A stretch of DNA of 64,000 nucleotides from Spirochaetae bacterium HGW-Spirochaetae-1 (GTDB lineage Bacteria; Spirochaetota; UBA4802; UBA5550). Below are positions 1 to 8,487 of this stretch, in pieces. Location: the NCBI GenBank assembly GCA_002839375.1, contig PGXY01000009.1:1-64000 (forward strand). The letters run 5' to 3'. The number at the start of each line of letters is the position of its first letter. Positions within the stretch are counted from its first letter, which is position 1. The notes below the pieces were generated by a model. It had not been told where the DNA came from. It worked only from the letters and a program-made list of their open reading frames with translations, and did no database searches. Position numbers and translations under genes: made by a program.

Positions 1-150
1 GAGAAAACGGCTTGATTTTTCAACACCGATGGAATTGTTTTTGAAGAAAGGTGTTGCACTTAATTGTTGAATCTAAGATATTTGCATAAACTCGTCTTGA
101 CAGTATTGCATGGAAGGATATTTTATTCTTAAAACGTGAAAGAGGCAGCT

Positions 151-647
151 ATGAGCAGGGTAATAATTGATATACACAACAAATCGAAAGAGAAGGCGCT
201 GATAGAATTCCTGAAATCGATTCCTTGCTCTGGAACATCTCAATGACCAGAAAAAGCTCCAGAGAGTAGCCGTAAAAGCGTACACAGACATTATCCGGGT
301 CGAGGCACTAAAAAAAAGCAGTCAGGAAATAAAAGCTCCATTGTACGATCACAGGCCACGATGATGCTAGAGACTAGGACCTTTTAAAAAAAATTATCCT
401 GAAGGGAGACCACTGGTTCGTTGAAGAAGAGGCCATAGCATGAATCAATGATCAGAAATTCATTGCATCTATTGCCCTGGATAAAAATAAAAACTTCTCA
501 CTAAGAAACAATACCATAAAAAATCTCAGGGATGATGAAAGCGTAAAAAGAATCATATACGACCCCTCTAAAAATTACCTTCTGAAAGGCCTCGTCGGCA
601 CTCACAACAATTGCCACGCTGTGTGGCCGTTCGCTGCGCAAGTGTAA
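151..647 (+). pseudogene. Decayed, unrecognised gene remnant
   Basis: Three coding-like pieces in different frames lie end to end. The first starts at ATG 151 and stops at 246. The second is open in another frame from 227 to 364. The third is readable from about 390 in a third frame to a stop at 645-647, with an in-frame TGA at 441-443. The third piece has the amphipathic, Asp/Lys-rich look of a helical repeat protein (FIASIALDKNKNFSLRNN), but I do not recognise a family. Frame jumps plus an internal stop suggest a dead gene. From 648 to 1214 I see no gene, only the inverted repeat at 847-888. Confidence 0.45.
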
Positions 648-846
648 GAAAAGCTGAGTCAATGTAAAGCAACCATTCCCGGTGTGCGCACAATCCCGAA
701 TGGCATATTAATACCTGGTGCCGGAGACACTCAGTGATTATTTGACAGGTTTAGTCAACATCCTCCCAGCTTCCCGTTACCATGATATAATGACCTCGTT
801 TCAATACCTGTTATATATCATAACTGCATTGAAATGACCGGTCTTT

Positions 847-888
847 TCATGTCCCTGAAAAGTATTATCGGACTTTTCAGGGACATGA
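847..888. repeat. Perfect 17-bp inverted repeat (stem-loop)
   Basis: Arms at 847-863 and 872-888 are exact reverse complements, with an 8-nt loop. No T-run follows on either strand, so this is not a classic rho-independent terminator. It lies between the decayed gene and the sigma-factor gene. It could be a regulator site, an mRNA hairpin or an end of a lost mobile element. Confidence 0.7.
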
Positions 889-1214
889 TTAGTGTACAAA
901 ATTGTATTGACTTTTTAGAGCATATTTACACAATATTGTTCTAAATTGGAACCGGTTAATAAACACTATTATTAAATGCACAGATACTATCCTCTCTCAG
1001 TAGAGGACCTTTTGGCATATCAGAATAGAGTAGATCCGGACCCTGTAACTAATTATTTTCAGGTGAATTTCCTGAAATCAGTTACATACACCATCCCAAA
1101 TCCCTCTTTGCCCCTTTCTGATACCCATAATCTGAATATGCAGTCTATATATTAAAATACATGTAATGATGTATCGATTTAAAAAAATTTCGGACCTACT
1201 TAAAAGAAAAATCA

Positions 1215-1739
1215 ATGGCTGTTGACAAAAAAAAACGTGATCGATTTTCAGAAATGTATATCGAATATTTTCCGCTGGTTATGAATGCATTGTTTACGAA
1301 AGTAGGAAATAAAGAAGACGCGAATGATATATGCCAGGAAGTATTTATTCTATTGTATGAAAAATTCGATGAAGTGTTAAATGTCAGAAAGTGGTTATTT
1401 GGCACATTGAGATATGTTACTTGCAGGTACTATGAACAGAAATCTAAAAACAGGGAACAGATTGACAGACTTTTCGATGATATTGCGCTGACATTTACCA
1501 ATGGATTTCGAGACACAAGAATCATAATTAACGAAGCAATTGAGAAGGCTGACATGAGTGAGGAAGAAAAACTCATTTTTGATTATATTGCTGTTTACAA
1601 CTACAGCTATTCGAATGTTGGAGATATTTTAGGCCTCTCAAAAAGACAAATTGGATACAAATTTATTAAAATAGTAAACGGTATACTGGAATATTTAAAG
1701 GTAAATCATGGTATAGAGAGCATTGAGGAGCTGTTATGA
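1215..1739 (+). CDS. ECF-type RNA polymerase sigma factor
   Basis: A 174-residue protein of ECF sigma-70 size that should direct RNA polymerase to a small regulon. Region 2 spans about residues 10-75 with the region-2.2-like stretch DANDICQEVFILLYEKF. Region 4 spans about 115-160, where YSNVGDILGLSKRQIGYK reads as the helix-turn-helix for the -35 element. The stop overlaps the start of the next gene (ATGA), so it is translationally coupled to a one-pass membrane protein, as sigma/anti-sigma pairs usually are. The sequence is divergent (Lys/Ile rich), so I cannot assign an ECF group. Confidence 0.8.
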   Translation: MAVDKKKRDRFSEMYIEYFPLVMNALFTKVGNKEDANDICQEVFILLYEKFDEVLNVRKWLFGTLRYVTCRYYEQKSKNREQIDRLFDDIALTFTNGFRDTRIIINEAIEKADMSEEEKLIFDYIAVYNYSYSNVGDILGLSKRQIGYKFIKIVNGILEYLKVNHGIESIEELL

Positions 1740-2455
1740 CCGTAATCGTCAATAACTTCCGCGAACTTCTCGATAAATATAAATTTGTCTATCCGGTACC
1801 TGAGGATATCCAGTCTTTCGCGGTATTGAACAGCAAAAAGGGACTCACAGTCATTCTGAAAAATGCCGGCGATTATAGCTTCATTTTCGGAAAAGTGCTG
1901 TTCATTCTATATGCAGCCAGGAAATTTAATATTAAGTTAACCATCGCCCGGTCTCAATTTTTACTCATTTTATCTTCAGCCGTGATGTTGGCTCTCACCA
2001 CAGCATCCTTCTATTTTCTATTTTCAAATTTCCCGTCAGCACCACATCTACCGGAAAAGACCATTGAAAATAATTCTATTATTGAAAAATATAAATTAAT
2101 CGCCCCGGATTCACAACAGAATCCGGCAATACCCGTTAATTATTTGATTGGAGTTGATTCTTTCACGGGAAGTGCCGATGCCGTGATTATTTCCGAAAAA
2201 ATTACTTCTGAACTGGAACAGATCCTGGGTAAAAGAAAAGTGCTCATACTCGGTAAAAAGGCCATCGATATAAATCCACCTAAAATATTAATGGGATCCG
2301 TGCAAAACCTGGGAGAAACCAAATACCTGACAATCAAGCTCATAAACAGCAGCACCTCCCGGATTGAATATTTAATTTCCGTTAAACTGAAATCAGAAGA
2401 GGAAACAGCGGCAGCCTGTGCAGATATAGCAAAAAATATTTCTGAAAAATTGTAA
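1736..2455 (+). CDS. One-pass membrane protein, putative anti-sigma partner
   Basis: The start codon overlaps the sigma-factor stop, so the two are probably co-regulated. About 70 N-terminal residues precede a single membrane helix at about residues 75-97 (FLLILSSAVMLALTTASFYF), leaving a C-terminal domain of about 140 residues outside the membrane. There is no zinc-finger anti-sigma motif in the N-terminal part. The C-terminal stretch from about residue 145 (VDSFTGSADA... ILMGSVQNLGETKYLTIKL) has the strand/helix pattern of CsgG/LpoB-like domains and resembles the next gene product (VVLGSVNKLAKFTITLKF). Anti-sigma function is inferred from position and topology, not from a recognised family. 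Confidence 0.6.
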   Translation: MTVIVNNFRELLDKYKFVYPVPEDIQSFAVLNSKKGLTVILKNAGDYSFIFGKVLFILYAARKFNIKLTIARSQFLLILSSAVMLALTTASFYFLFSNFPSAPHLPEKTIENNSIIEKYKLIAPDSQQNPAIPVNYLIGVDSFTGSADAVIISEKITSELEQILGKRKVLILGKKAIDINPPKILMGSVQNLGETKYLTIKLINSSTSRIEYLISVKLKSEEETAAACADIAKNISEKL

Positions 2456-2585
2456 ATATCTTTGTCACGATTTTAAGTAAAACCGGACTATATAGCAAAT
2501 TCTGAAATAAGACAGGTAGATAAAACCAATTATCATATATCTGTTAATAATTAATTGGACAATATAAAATAAAAAGGGAACCAAA

Positions 2586-3593
2586 ATGAAAAAAAGAAAA
2601 AAATTTATTACAATTTCATTTTTAATTATACAAACAGCTTTTCTTTTTATTGTTCATAGTGCTTTTGCACTAGAAAAGAAGAAAGTGGCAATTTTAAATT
2701 TTGTACCGAATAATGTTCCTGCCTCCTATGCCAATGTTGTCCGCGATATTACAGAAGTACGTCTATATAAAACAAATGCCTTTGACATACTTGAAAGAAA
2801 CCGTATCGAAACCATATTACGGGAACAGGGGTTTGAACAGACGGGCTGCACGGATACGGGCTGCGCGGTGGAACTGGGCAAAATGCTTTCTGTTGATATG
2901 GTCGTACTGGGGAGCGTGAATAAACTGGCAAAATTCACCATTACATTAAAATTTATTGGTGTAAGAGAGGGCAGCGTGATGTATGCCGATTCCGAAATTG
3001 CCGATGTGGAAGGGGTAATAGAGAGCTCGATCAATTTACTGGCTAACAGATCCGCTGAAGGGATTCTTAATCTAACACAGGGACCGGTAAAAGTGCCAGC
3101 CAAGCCCTCACCTCCAGAAAATAAAACTATGGCTGGTTATTATTTCAGGGGCATCATCCCGGGACTGGCGCAACATTATTCTGACAGGTACGTTAAAGCC
3201 GCATTTTTCGGTATCGGATTTCTTGCAGGCGGTGCTTATTTCGGATATTCCATATACAACTGGAGTGATAAAAGAAATATTTATGAGAACGAAGATTATG
3301 CTGGATTAACTGAAGCGGAGCAACAGGTCCTGCACGATAAAAATTATGATGCAACGCAGAAGGCCTTCAGACAGGCAAATATAGCGCTGGGGATATTTGC
3401 CGGGATATACCTGCTTAACTGGATAGATGTACTGTTTCTGTCAAAACCGGATTTCAGCAGCAATACACCGGGGATCCTTCATTACAATGACGGAGTTAAT
3501 AATATCTACTTCAGTTTTAATCTTAATGATAACAGTATCAATGAATACTATAATGAGATTAACTGTAATGTTAAAATAGGAATTTCATTTTAG
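2586..3593 (+). CDS. Secreted CsgG/LpoB-like protein with DUF5683-like tail
   Basis: A 335-residue exported protein. A signal peptide ends near residue 28 (HSAFA). Residues about 33-165 form a CsgG/LpoB (TolB-N) type domain: VAILNF start, DILERNRIETILREQG, then VDMVVLGSVNKL. The C-terminal half (about 185-285) starts with RGIIPGLAQHY and has two hydrophobic helices flanking a polar loop, like DUF5683 proteins of the envelope. Members of these families sit in the periplasm or on the outer membrane, and their substrates are unknown here. It lies 130 bp downstream of the sigma/membrane-protein pair and ahead of a large lipoprotein, suggesting a surface regulon. The start has a GGGAACC upstream. 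Confidence 0.7.
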   Translation: MKKRKKFITISFLIIQTAFLFIVHSAFALEKKKVAILNFVPNNVPASYANVVRDITEVRLYKTNAFDILERNRIETILREQGFEQTGCTDTGCAVELGKMLSVDMVVLGSVNKLAKFTITLKFIGVREGSVMYADSEIADVEGVIESSINLLANRSAEGILNLTQGPVKVPAKPSPPENKTMAGYYFRGIIPGLAQHYSDRYVKAAFFGIGFLAGGAYFGYSIYNWSDKRNIYENEDYAGLTEAEQQVLHDKNYDATQKAFRQANIALGIFAGIYLLNWIDVLFLSKPDFSSNTPGILHYNDGVNNIYFSFNLNDNSINEYYNEINCNVKIGISF

Positions 3594-3652
3594 CAGTTTG
3601 GATTTCAAAACATCACCTGTTCAAAAGGAATATTATTCAAAGGAGCCGGGTT

Positions 3653-5947
3653 ATGAATAAAAAACATGTTCGCATTGCAACACTGATTATTTTTTTGTTG
3701 TCATCTCTTATTCTATCATGCGGCGTGTGGGAAAATCCAGAGAGTAATTACCCCACTGAGAATCGTGTGAGTACACCACAATTCAGTTATGCTGGCGGCA
3801 TATACAACAGTGACATTAGTGTTGAAATTGGGTGTACAACGCCAGATGCACAGATTTACTATACAAAAAATGGAGAGGCTCCAACTATTTTTTCCTCGCT
3901 ATATAATACACCAGTATTGATATCAGGTAATGGCACTGAAATAACAATAAAAGCAATTGCAGTAAAGGACGGTATGGAAAACAGTAATATTGCCGAAGCA
4001 ACATATGAGATTGATATCAGCGATATTGATGTTACGTCCCCGAACACTTCTGCAACATGGTGGTGGAATAAAGAAAATGTAGAAGTAACCTGGGAGCATG
4101 GAGACCTGGACGGAAATGTCAGGCTGGATCTCTATAAAGGAGAGACTCTTGTTGACACGATTATTTCATCCACTACTAATGATGGGAGTTATACTGGGTA
4201 TAATGTTCCATCTGGTTTGAATGTTGGAGCCGATTATCGGGTCCGTGTTTATTATGATTCTGAACATTATGCCTTCAGTGAATACTTTACAATCACAAGT
4301 TATTTAATCAAGATCACCCTGCAGTCCGGGATTATTAATGGTTACATGATAAGCCCGTCAGACCCGGAGATTACTGTTGACGCGTGTTCACAAATAACCG
4401 GCAATTTGATTGTCAGGGTCATCAACAACATGCCGGCAGCCGCTATCGCGCCACTGGCAGCAACACCTACCTGGGGAAACCCCGAAAGCAGCTACTGGGC
4501 AATCAACAGTGATGTAAGTACCGGTGAGAATGACTATACGGTTCCCATAGACGTAACCGTGCCCTGTGAAAGCGGGACATATTATATTGTCGTCGCCATG
4601 GCAGGGACGTATAATGCTGATCAACTAATGTCAGGCACACATCCCGGTTGCACAGCAGACTGGACAAACGGCAATATCGTTGCACTGTTAGATGAAAGCA
4701 ATTTTGAGACGGCCATTGAGCAGGGATACATAAACTTCAGCTGGTACGATCCAGATGGACCGATTGCGGGCACGATGGCAATGACCGCCGTCAGGATAAT
4801 TGTTGAAGAAGCGGTAGATGGCACATATTCTTTCCGATGTGTCGATAGCGAAAAAGAAATCGCCTACAAAGAGATCAACTATGGTGATTTTACACTTGAG
4901 GTCGACTTTAAAATGGAAGAGTGCACATGGTCCGGTGGTATAGCCTTTGGCTTATGGAATCCTGATATAGGTAACAGCAGTAGAGCAACTTTTGGTGTAA
5001 GCAATGATGACGGCGGCCGGGTATTTATTTTATCAATAGATGGTGGTGGTTCTCAGAAAGCTTATTACAATTATTCATTAGATACATGGTACACAGCCCT
5101 GATGAGTTACGACTGGAGCGAGCAGTCATGCACATTGGTAATTAAAAATCGTTCAAGCGGAACAACTGTAGCAACGGCATCGATAACAGATGCTCCCATT
5201 CCTGCAGGGGTTTCAGGCCTGTTGATCGGTAACCCTGGTGGAGATGGCTATGGTACAGCTTCATGCGAGATTGATAATCTCAGTATGACAGAAAACGGCC
5301 AGGTCGTATACCAGGAAGATTTTTCACAGGATCCCGCATGGACTGTCACTGATCCTTCTGATTTATACAGAATAAATTCTTCCGAAACATACCATTTAAC
5401 GTGTGTTGAAAGCGAAGGTGAATATGTCTATGAAGACATCAACTACGGAAGTTTTACACTTGAAGCGGATATTAAAATCGACGCATGTACCTGGTCAGGA
5501 GGTGTACTTCTTGGTTTATGGAATCCTGACATAACTGATTCTGGCCGTTCAATATTAATTTTCAGTAATGCTGATGGAGGGAGGAATATAATGCTATCAA
5601 CGACTGATGGTGCTGAGACACAATATTTTGATTACACATACACAAACTGGTACAGATGCATACTTTCATATAATTATCAGGAGAGAACTACAAGTCTTGT
5701 AATACAAGACCGTTCAACAAGTACAATAGTAGCAACTTTTTCAATGGAAGATATATCCGCACCATATAAAATAACACAACTGATTCTTGGCGATCCAGGT
5801 GGCGATGGGTCCGGCATGTCGTCAGGCGAAATAGATAATATAATAATTACAGAAAACGGTCAGGTCGTATATGATGAAGATTTTTCACAGGATCCAGGGT
5901 GGACGGCAACGGATGTTACGGACCTTTTCTGGATGATTGCAGAGTAA
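3653..5947 (+). CDS. Large modular surface lipoprotein with tandem lectin-like repeats
   Basis: A 764-residue lipoprotein with lipobox LILSC (Cys23). Residues about 42-120 look like the chitobiase C-terminal (CHB_HEX_C) fold: PQFSYAGGIYNSDISVEIG then IYYTKNGEAPT. Residues about 128-215 resemble the Ser/Thr-rich Kre9/Knh-like module (ITVTSP-type start, WEHGDLDGNVRLDLYKG). Two tandem repeats of about 180 residues follow (about 391-570 and 579-757), each with a TWSGG...GLWNPDI core and ending TENGQVVY-x-EDFSQDP; these look like concanavalin-fold carbohydrate-binding modules. The stop falls about 20 residues into what reads as a third repeat start, so the array may be trimmed. No catalytic motif was recognised. 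Confidence 0.7.
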   Translation: MNKKHVRIATLIIFLLSSLILSCGVWENPESNYPTENRVSTPQFSYAGGIYNSDISVEIGCTTPDAQIYYTKNGEAPTIFSSLYNTPVLISGNGTEITIKAIAVKDGMENSNIAEATYEIDISDIDVTSPNTSATWWWNKENVEVTWEHGDLDGNVRLDLYKGETLVDTIISSTTNDGSYTGYNVPSGLNVGADYRVRVYYDSEHYAFSEYFTITSYLIKITLQSGIINGYMISPSDPEITVDACSQITGNLIVRVINNMPAAAIAPLAATPTWGNPESSYWAINSDVSTGENDYTVPIDVTVPCESGTYYIVVAMAGTYNADQLMSGTHPGCTADWTNGNIVALLDESNFETAIEQGYINFSWYDPDGPIAGTMAMTAVRIIVEEAVDGTYSFRCVDSEKEIAYKEINYGDFTLEVDFKMEECTWSGGIAFGLWNPDIGNSSRATFGVSNDDGGRVFILSIDGGGSQKAYYNYSLDTWYTALMSYDWSEQSCTLVIKNRSSGTTVATASITDAPIPAGVSGLLIGNPGGDGYGTASCEIDNLSMTENGQVVYQEDFSQDPAWTVTDPSDLYRINSSETYHLTCVESEGEYVYEDINYGSFTLEADIKIDACTWSGGVLLGLWNPDITDSGRSILIFSNADGGRNIMLSTTDGAETQYFDYTYTNWYRCILSYNYQERTTSLVIQDRSTSTIVATFSMEDISAPYKITQLILGDPGGDGSGMSSGEIDNIIITENGQVVYDEDFSQDPGWTATDVTDLFWMIAE

Positions 5948-6182
5948 GTGATGAATGCCAGGAAACATTGTTGACACTTTTATTTTACAGAATTGAGGAC
6001 TCATCAGGTATTATAAATAGACTTTTCCATTTGTTCTTTTTTCTGGAAGACTTTTAAAATTTGTTCTTTGACATCAACAACAGCGATAAAATGTTCATAC
6101 CTATAGTTAGATGAAATATTGAATTTTGCGGATAATATATTAATGCATAGATTGTTTCTGATATAACAAGCAATTCAATTTT

Positions 6183-6545
6183 TTATTGCTTATTCTCTTT
6201 CGGGTAATCCTGTATGATTCGTTCCATGAGTTTCAGCACCAGTTCGCAATCCTCAATACCGGCTGTTTTGAAAAACATCTCAATGAGTTCCCGGCGATAA
6301 TGGTGCGCCTCATCAAGGGACTTATCATGTTTTTCAGGAAACATTTCTCCCCTGCCCTGAATAAGCCAGTCAGCAGAACAGTCGAATTGTTGCAGCAGCA
6401 GCATAATAAAGGCAAAGGAAGGGCTCTGGGCCCCTGATTCGACCATTGCAATCATTGATTTTGATATATTGAGTTTTTTTGCAAGTTCGGCCTGGGTGAA
6501 ATTTAATTTTTTCCTTAATTCTTTAATACGGGTGCCTATTATCAT
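6183..6545 (-). CDS. XRE-family transcriptional regulator
   Basis: A 120-residue protein with an N-terminal Cro/CI helix-turn-helix (residues about 5-60): RIKELRKKLNFTQAELAKKL, then NISKSMIAMVESG as the recognition helix. The remaining 55 residues are helical and may dimerise. It is divergent from a second XRE gene at 6741 with the same plan (WLIQGRGEMF here, WLLRGQGPMI there), so the pair are probably paralogues that share the intervening AT-rich operators. The target is unknown. Auto-regulation is likely from the layout. Confidence 0.8.
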   Translation of the reverse strand: MIIGTRIKELRKKLNFTQAELAKKLNISKSMIAMVESGAQSPSFAFIMLLLQQFDCSADWLIQGRGEMFPEKHDKSLDEAHHYRRELIEMFFKTAGIEDCELVLKLMERIIQDYPKENKQ

Positions 6546-6671
6546 TGGATTCCTTGTTCATATATTTTTTGTCGTTCTGAATAAATATCCTGTTTCTTCT
6601 ATAATATAAATAATTATCCACTAAAAAATTAAAATGATAAAAATATTTTTTATATAAGTATAGCTCTGCAA

Positions 6672-6729
6672 ATCATAATATATGATATTTTGTATCTTTA
6701 TGCATTATATTATCTTATTATATGATAAT
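6672..6729. promoter_or_regulatory. AT-rich operator region between divergent XRE genes
   Basis: Two inverted repeats lie in the very AT-rich gap: ATCATA-N3-TATGAT at 6672-6686 and ATTATC-N9-GATAAT at 6709-6729. The second is just before the GAGGGA ribosome site of the 6741 gene. Paired palindromes between divergent XRE genes are a common auto-regulatory arrangement; binding here is inferred. Confidence 0.5.
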
Positions 6730-6740
6730 TTGAGGGAATT

Positions 6741-7082
6741 ATGCCCGGAAAACGGATCAGAGAACTGAGGGAATTGTTGAATATAACTAAGCATGAGTTT
6801 TCACACAAAACCGGTTTACCCTTTACATGTTTAAAAGCGGTTGAGTCCGGAGCAGCACATCCGGACCTGGAATACATACAATTGATCCTTGAAAAATACC
6901 CAGTCTCTGCTCAATGGCTGTTGCGCGGTCAAGGACCCATGATTTTCCCTGAGGATACAACAGAGCTGTTAAAAGATCCGCGGATGGCCAGGATGCTGCT
7001 TTTTTTAGATACAGCTGATGATAGGGATATTGACTTCGTTCTTTCCGTTATGGATCGCTTTACTAAAGGAAAGGCGGGGTAA
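6741..7082 (+). CDS. XRE-family transcriptional regulator (paralogue)
   Basis: A 113-residue helix-turn-helix protein with RIRELRELLNITKHEFSHKT followed by PFTCLKAVESGAAHPDLEYI at residues about 5-50. The recognition helix departs from the usual S/R-rich XRE pattern. A helical tail follows. It has a clear GAGGGA ribosome site and is divergent from the XRE gene at 6183-6545. The downstream Cys-rich gene starts 28 bp after its stop and may be in the same transcript. Confidence 0.75.
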   Translation: MPGKRIRELRELLNITKHEFSHKTGLPFTCLKAVESGAAHPDLEYIQLILEKYPVSAQWLLRGQGPMIFPEDTTELLKDPRMARMLLFLDTADDRDIDFVLSVMDRFTKGKAG

Positions 7083-7110
7083 AAATAAAAGCGAACGGAG
7101 GTCTTGAAAA

Positions 7111-7434
7111 ATGAAAGAGCGTATATTAAGAAAAGTAATTATGAAATCGTATATTGTTAGAAAGATTGTGACATTTGTTTTTATTTTTTTCACTGCCGTC
7201 ATCTTGCCATCAGTTATCTCCGTCTCATGTGAGAATGAGGATGCCTGTGATGCTGCAAGAGAAGAATGTTATGATCAGGGCGGGACACCTCAAAATTGTG
7301 AAGAAAGTGTTGAAGGGTGTTACGACAAATGCCAGTGTGAATGTGTTAATCAGCATGCAAACATCATTAAAAAAACCACTTCCTATTATCCAGAAGAGAT
7401 TGACACAATTAAGGATGAAGAAAGTGACGAATGA
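7111..7434 (+). CDS. Small Cys-rich exported protein
   Basis: A 107-residue protein with a strong GGAGG ribosome site. A second ATG at 7141 (MKSYIVRK) is a possible start. A hydrophobic segment (VTFVFIFFTAVILPSVISVSC) is either a signal peptide or a lipoprotein signal with Cys at the SVSC position. The mature part carries eight cysteines within about 45 residues, in spaced and paired patterns (GCYDKCQCEC), and ends acidic. It could be a disulfide-stabilised secreted peptide or metal binder. No family recognised. Confidence 0.6.
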   Translation: MKERILRKVIMKSYIVRKIVTFVFIFFTAVILPSVISVSCENEDACDAAREECYDQGGTPQNCEESVEGCYDKCQCECVNQHANIIKKTTSYYPEEIDTIKDEESDE

Positions 7435-7715
7435 TTTTATTTTTTCAGGCATTTCTGCTATATAAATAATGTAAAGCCTTATTATCTCTACTCCCTGCTA
7501 ATTACAAAGTTGGGGGTATTATTATTATTTATCTATACTCCAGAGGTGAATTATTCTGGAACGAACAGTTATTTTATTAAGCTAATGATTGAAATACGGA
7601 TAGTAATATTTCTTTTATTACTGTTTCAGTTAAAAAATAAGAAGAACCATATGAAAAGTAAAGATGAAATAGCAAGTAAATATACGAACAATGGTTCTGA
7701 TGAAAAGGAGAAAAA

Positions 7716-8204
7716 ATGAAAATCAAAAATTTATTGTTTCAAATTATATCTATATCAATTTTATGTATTTTACTTTGTTGCGATGATTCTGGTTCATCAG
7801 ACGAATCTTCCATAAAAATCCCATCTAAATTAAACGGCAAGTGGCATTTTGATACTTATGCAGTTGAAACAAGCTCTCCAGGAATATATGCGTTTTATAG
7901 AACATGTGATGATAAAGGAATATGTGCAAATCTAATTCATAATTTTCAAGAAACATCCTTAACAGTAAAGAAAGTGGCCTTAAGTCTTTCAGGATATTAT
8001 TATCTTGAAACAGTATGGGTAGTCGAGTTTAAATTAATAGATTCTGGAGATAGTGAATTACTGTTTGAAGTAGTAAATAATATCGACGCAGATGATTATT
8101 ATTTTCGAATCGGCTCAAAACACCAATTCGATTACTGGTTTAGCAGTGAATATCTTTATTTAGCTATGGATGGTGAAAAAGGTCAATGCTGTACAAAGAT
8201 TTAA
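7716..8204 (+). CDS. Small lipoprotein, unknown function
   Basis: A 162-residue protein with lipobox ILLCC near residue 22 and a good AGGAG ribosome site. The mature part begins Asp/Ser rich and then has a lipocalin-like spacing (LNGKWHFDTYAVE, later strand-rich segments), but I cannot name a family. Between 7435 and 7715 a 69-codon frame (7510-7719) overlaps its start and looks spurious. The next 283 bp to the following gene hold a small GGGAA/TTCCC hairpin and no convincing gene. Confidence 0.6.
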   Translation: MKIKNLLFQIISISILCILLCCDDSGSSDESSIKIPSKLNGKWHFDTYAVETSSPGIYAFYRTCDDKGICANLIHNFQETSLTVKKVALSLSGYYYLETVWVVEFKLIDSGDSELLFEVVNNIDADDYYFRIGSKHQFDYWFSSEYLYLAMDGEKGQCCTKI

Positions 8205-8487
8205 CAAGGAAAAAGGTTTGCAGACAGGGATATATAAAATTTTATTCATCTGATGTATATGATGGAGATATTTTATTTTTCGGTTTATGTAAATGGGAAA
8301 TATAATTCCCTTTTACTTTCCCATTAGTGGAAAGTTCTACAACACTATGGAGGATTCTATCACTGGAGAATATGTGGCGAGGTGACATCGAGCGGAAGCT
8401 GGGGAATTAATTTTTAGTAAAATATCAGTTTAGAAGCGTTTTTAAAACAATCTATATACTAACAACCAATTATTACTGGAGGATGCC

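Noticed and set aside
7510-7719. 69-codon frame before the 7716 lipoprotein
   Set aside because: Ends in the start of the lipoprotein, has low-complexity content and no ribosome site. The AGGAG belongs to the next gene.
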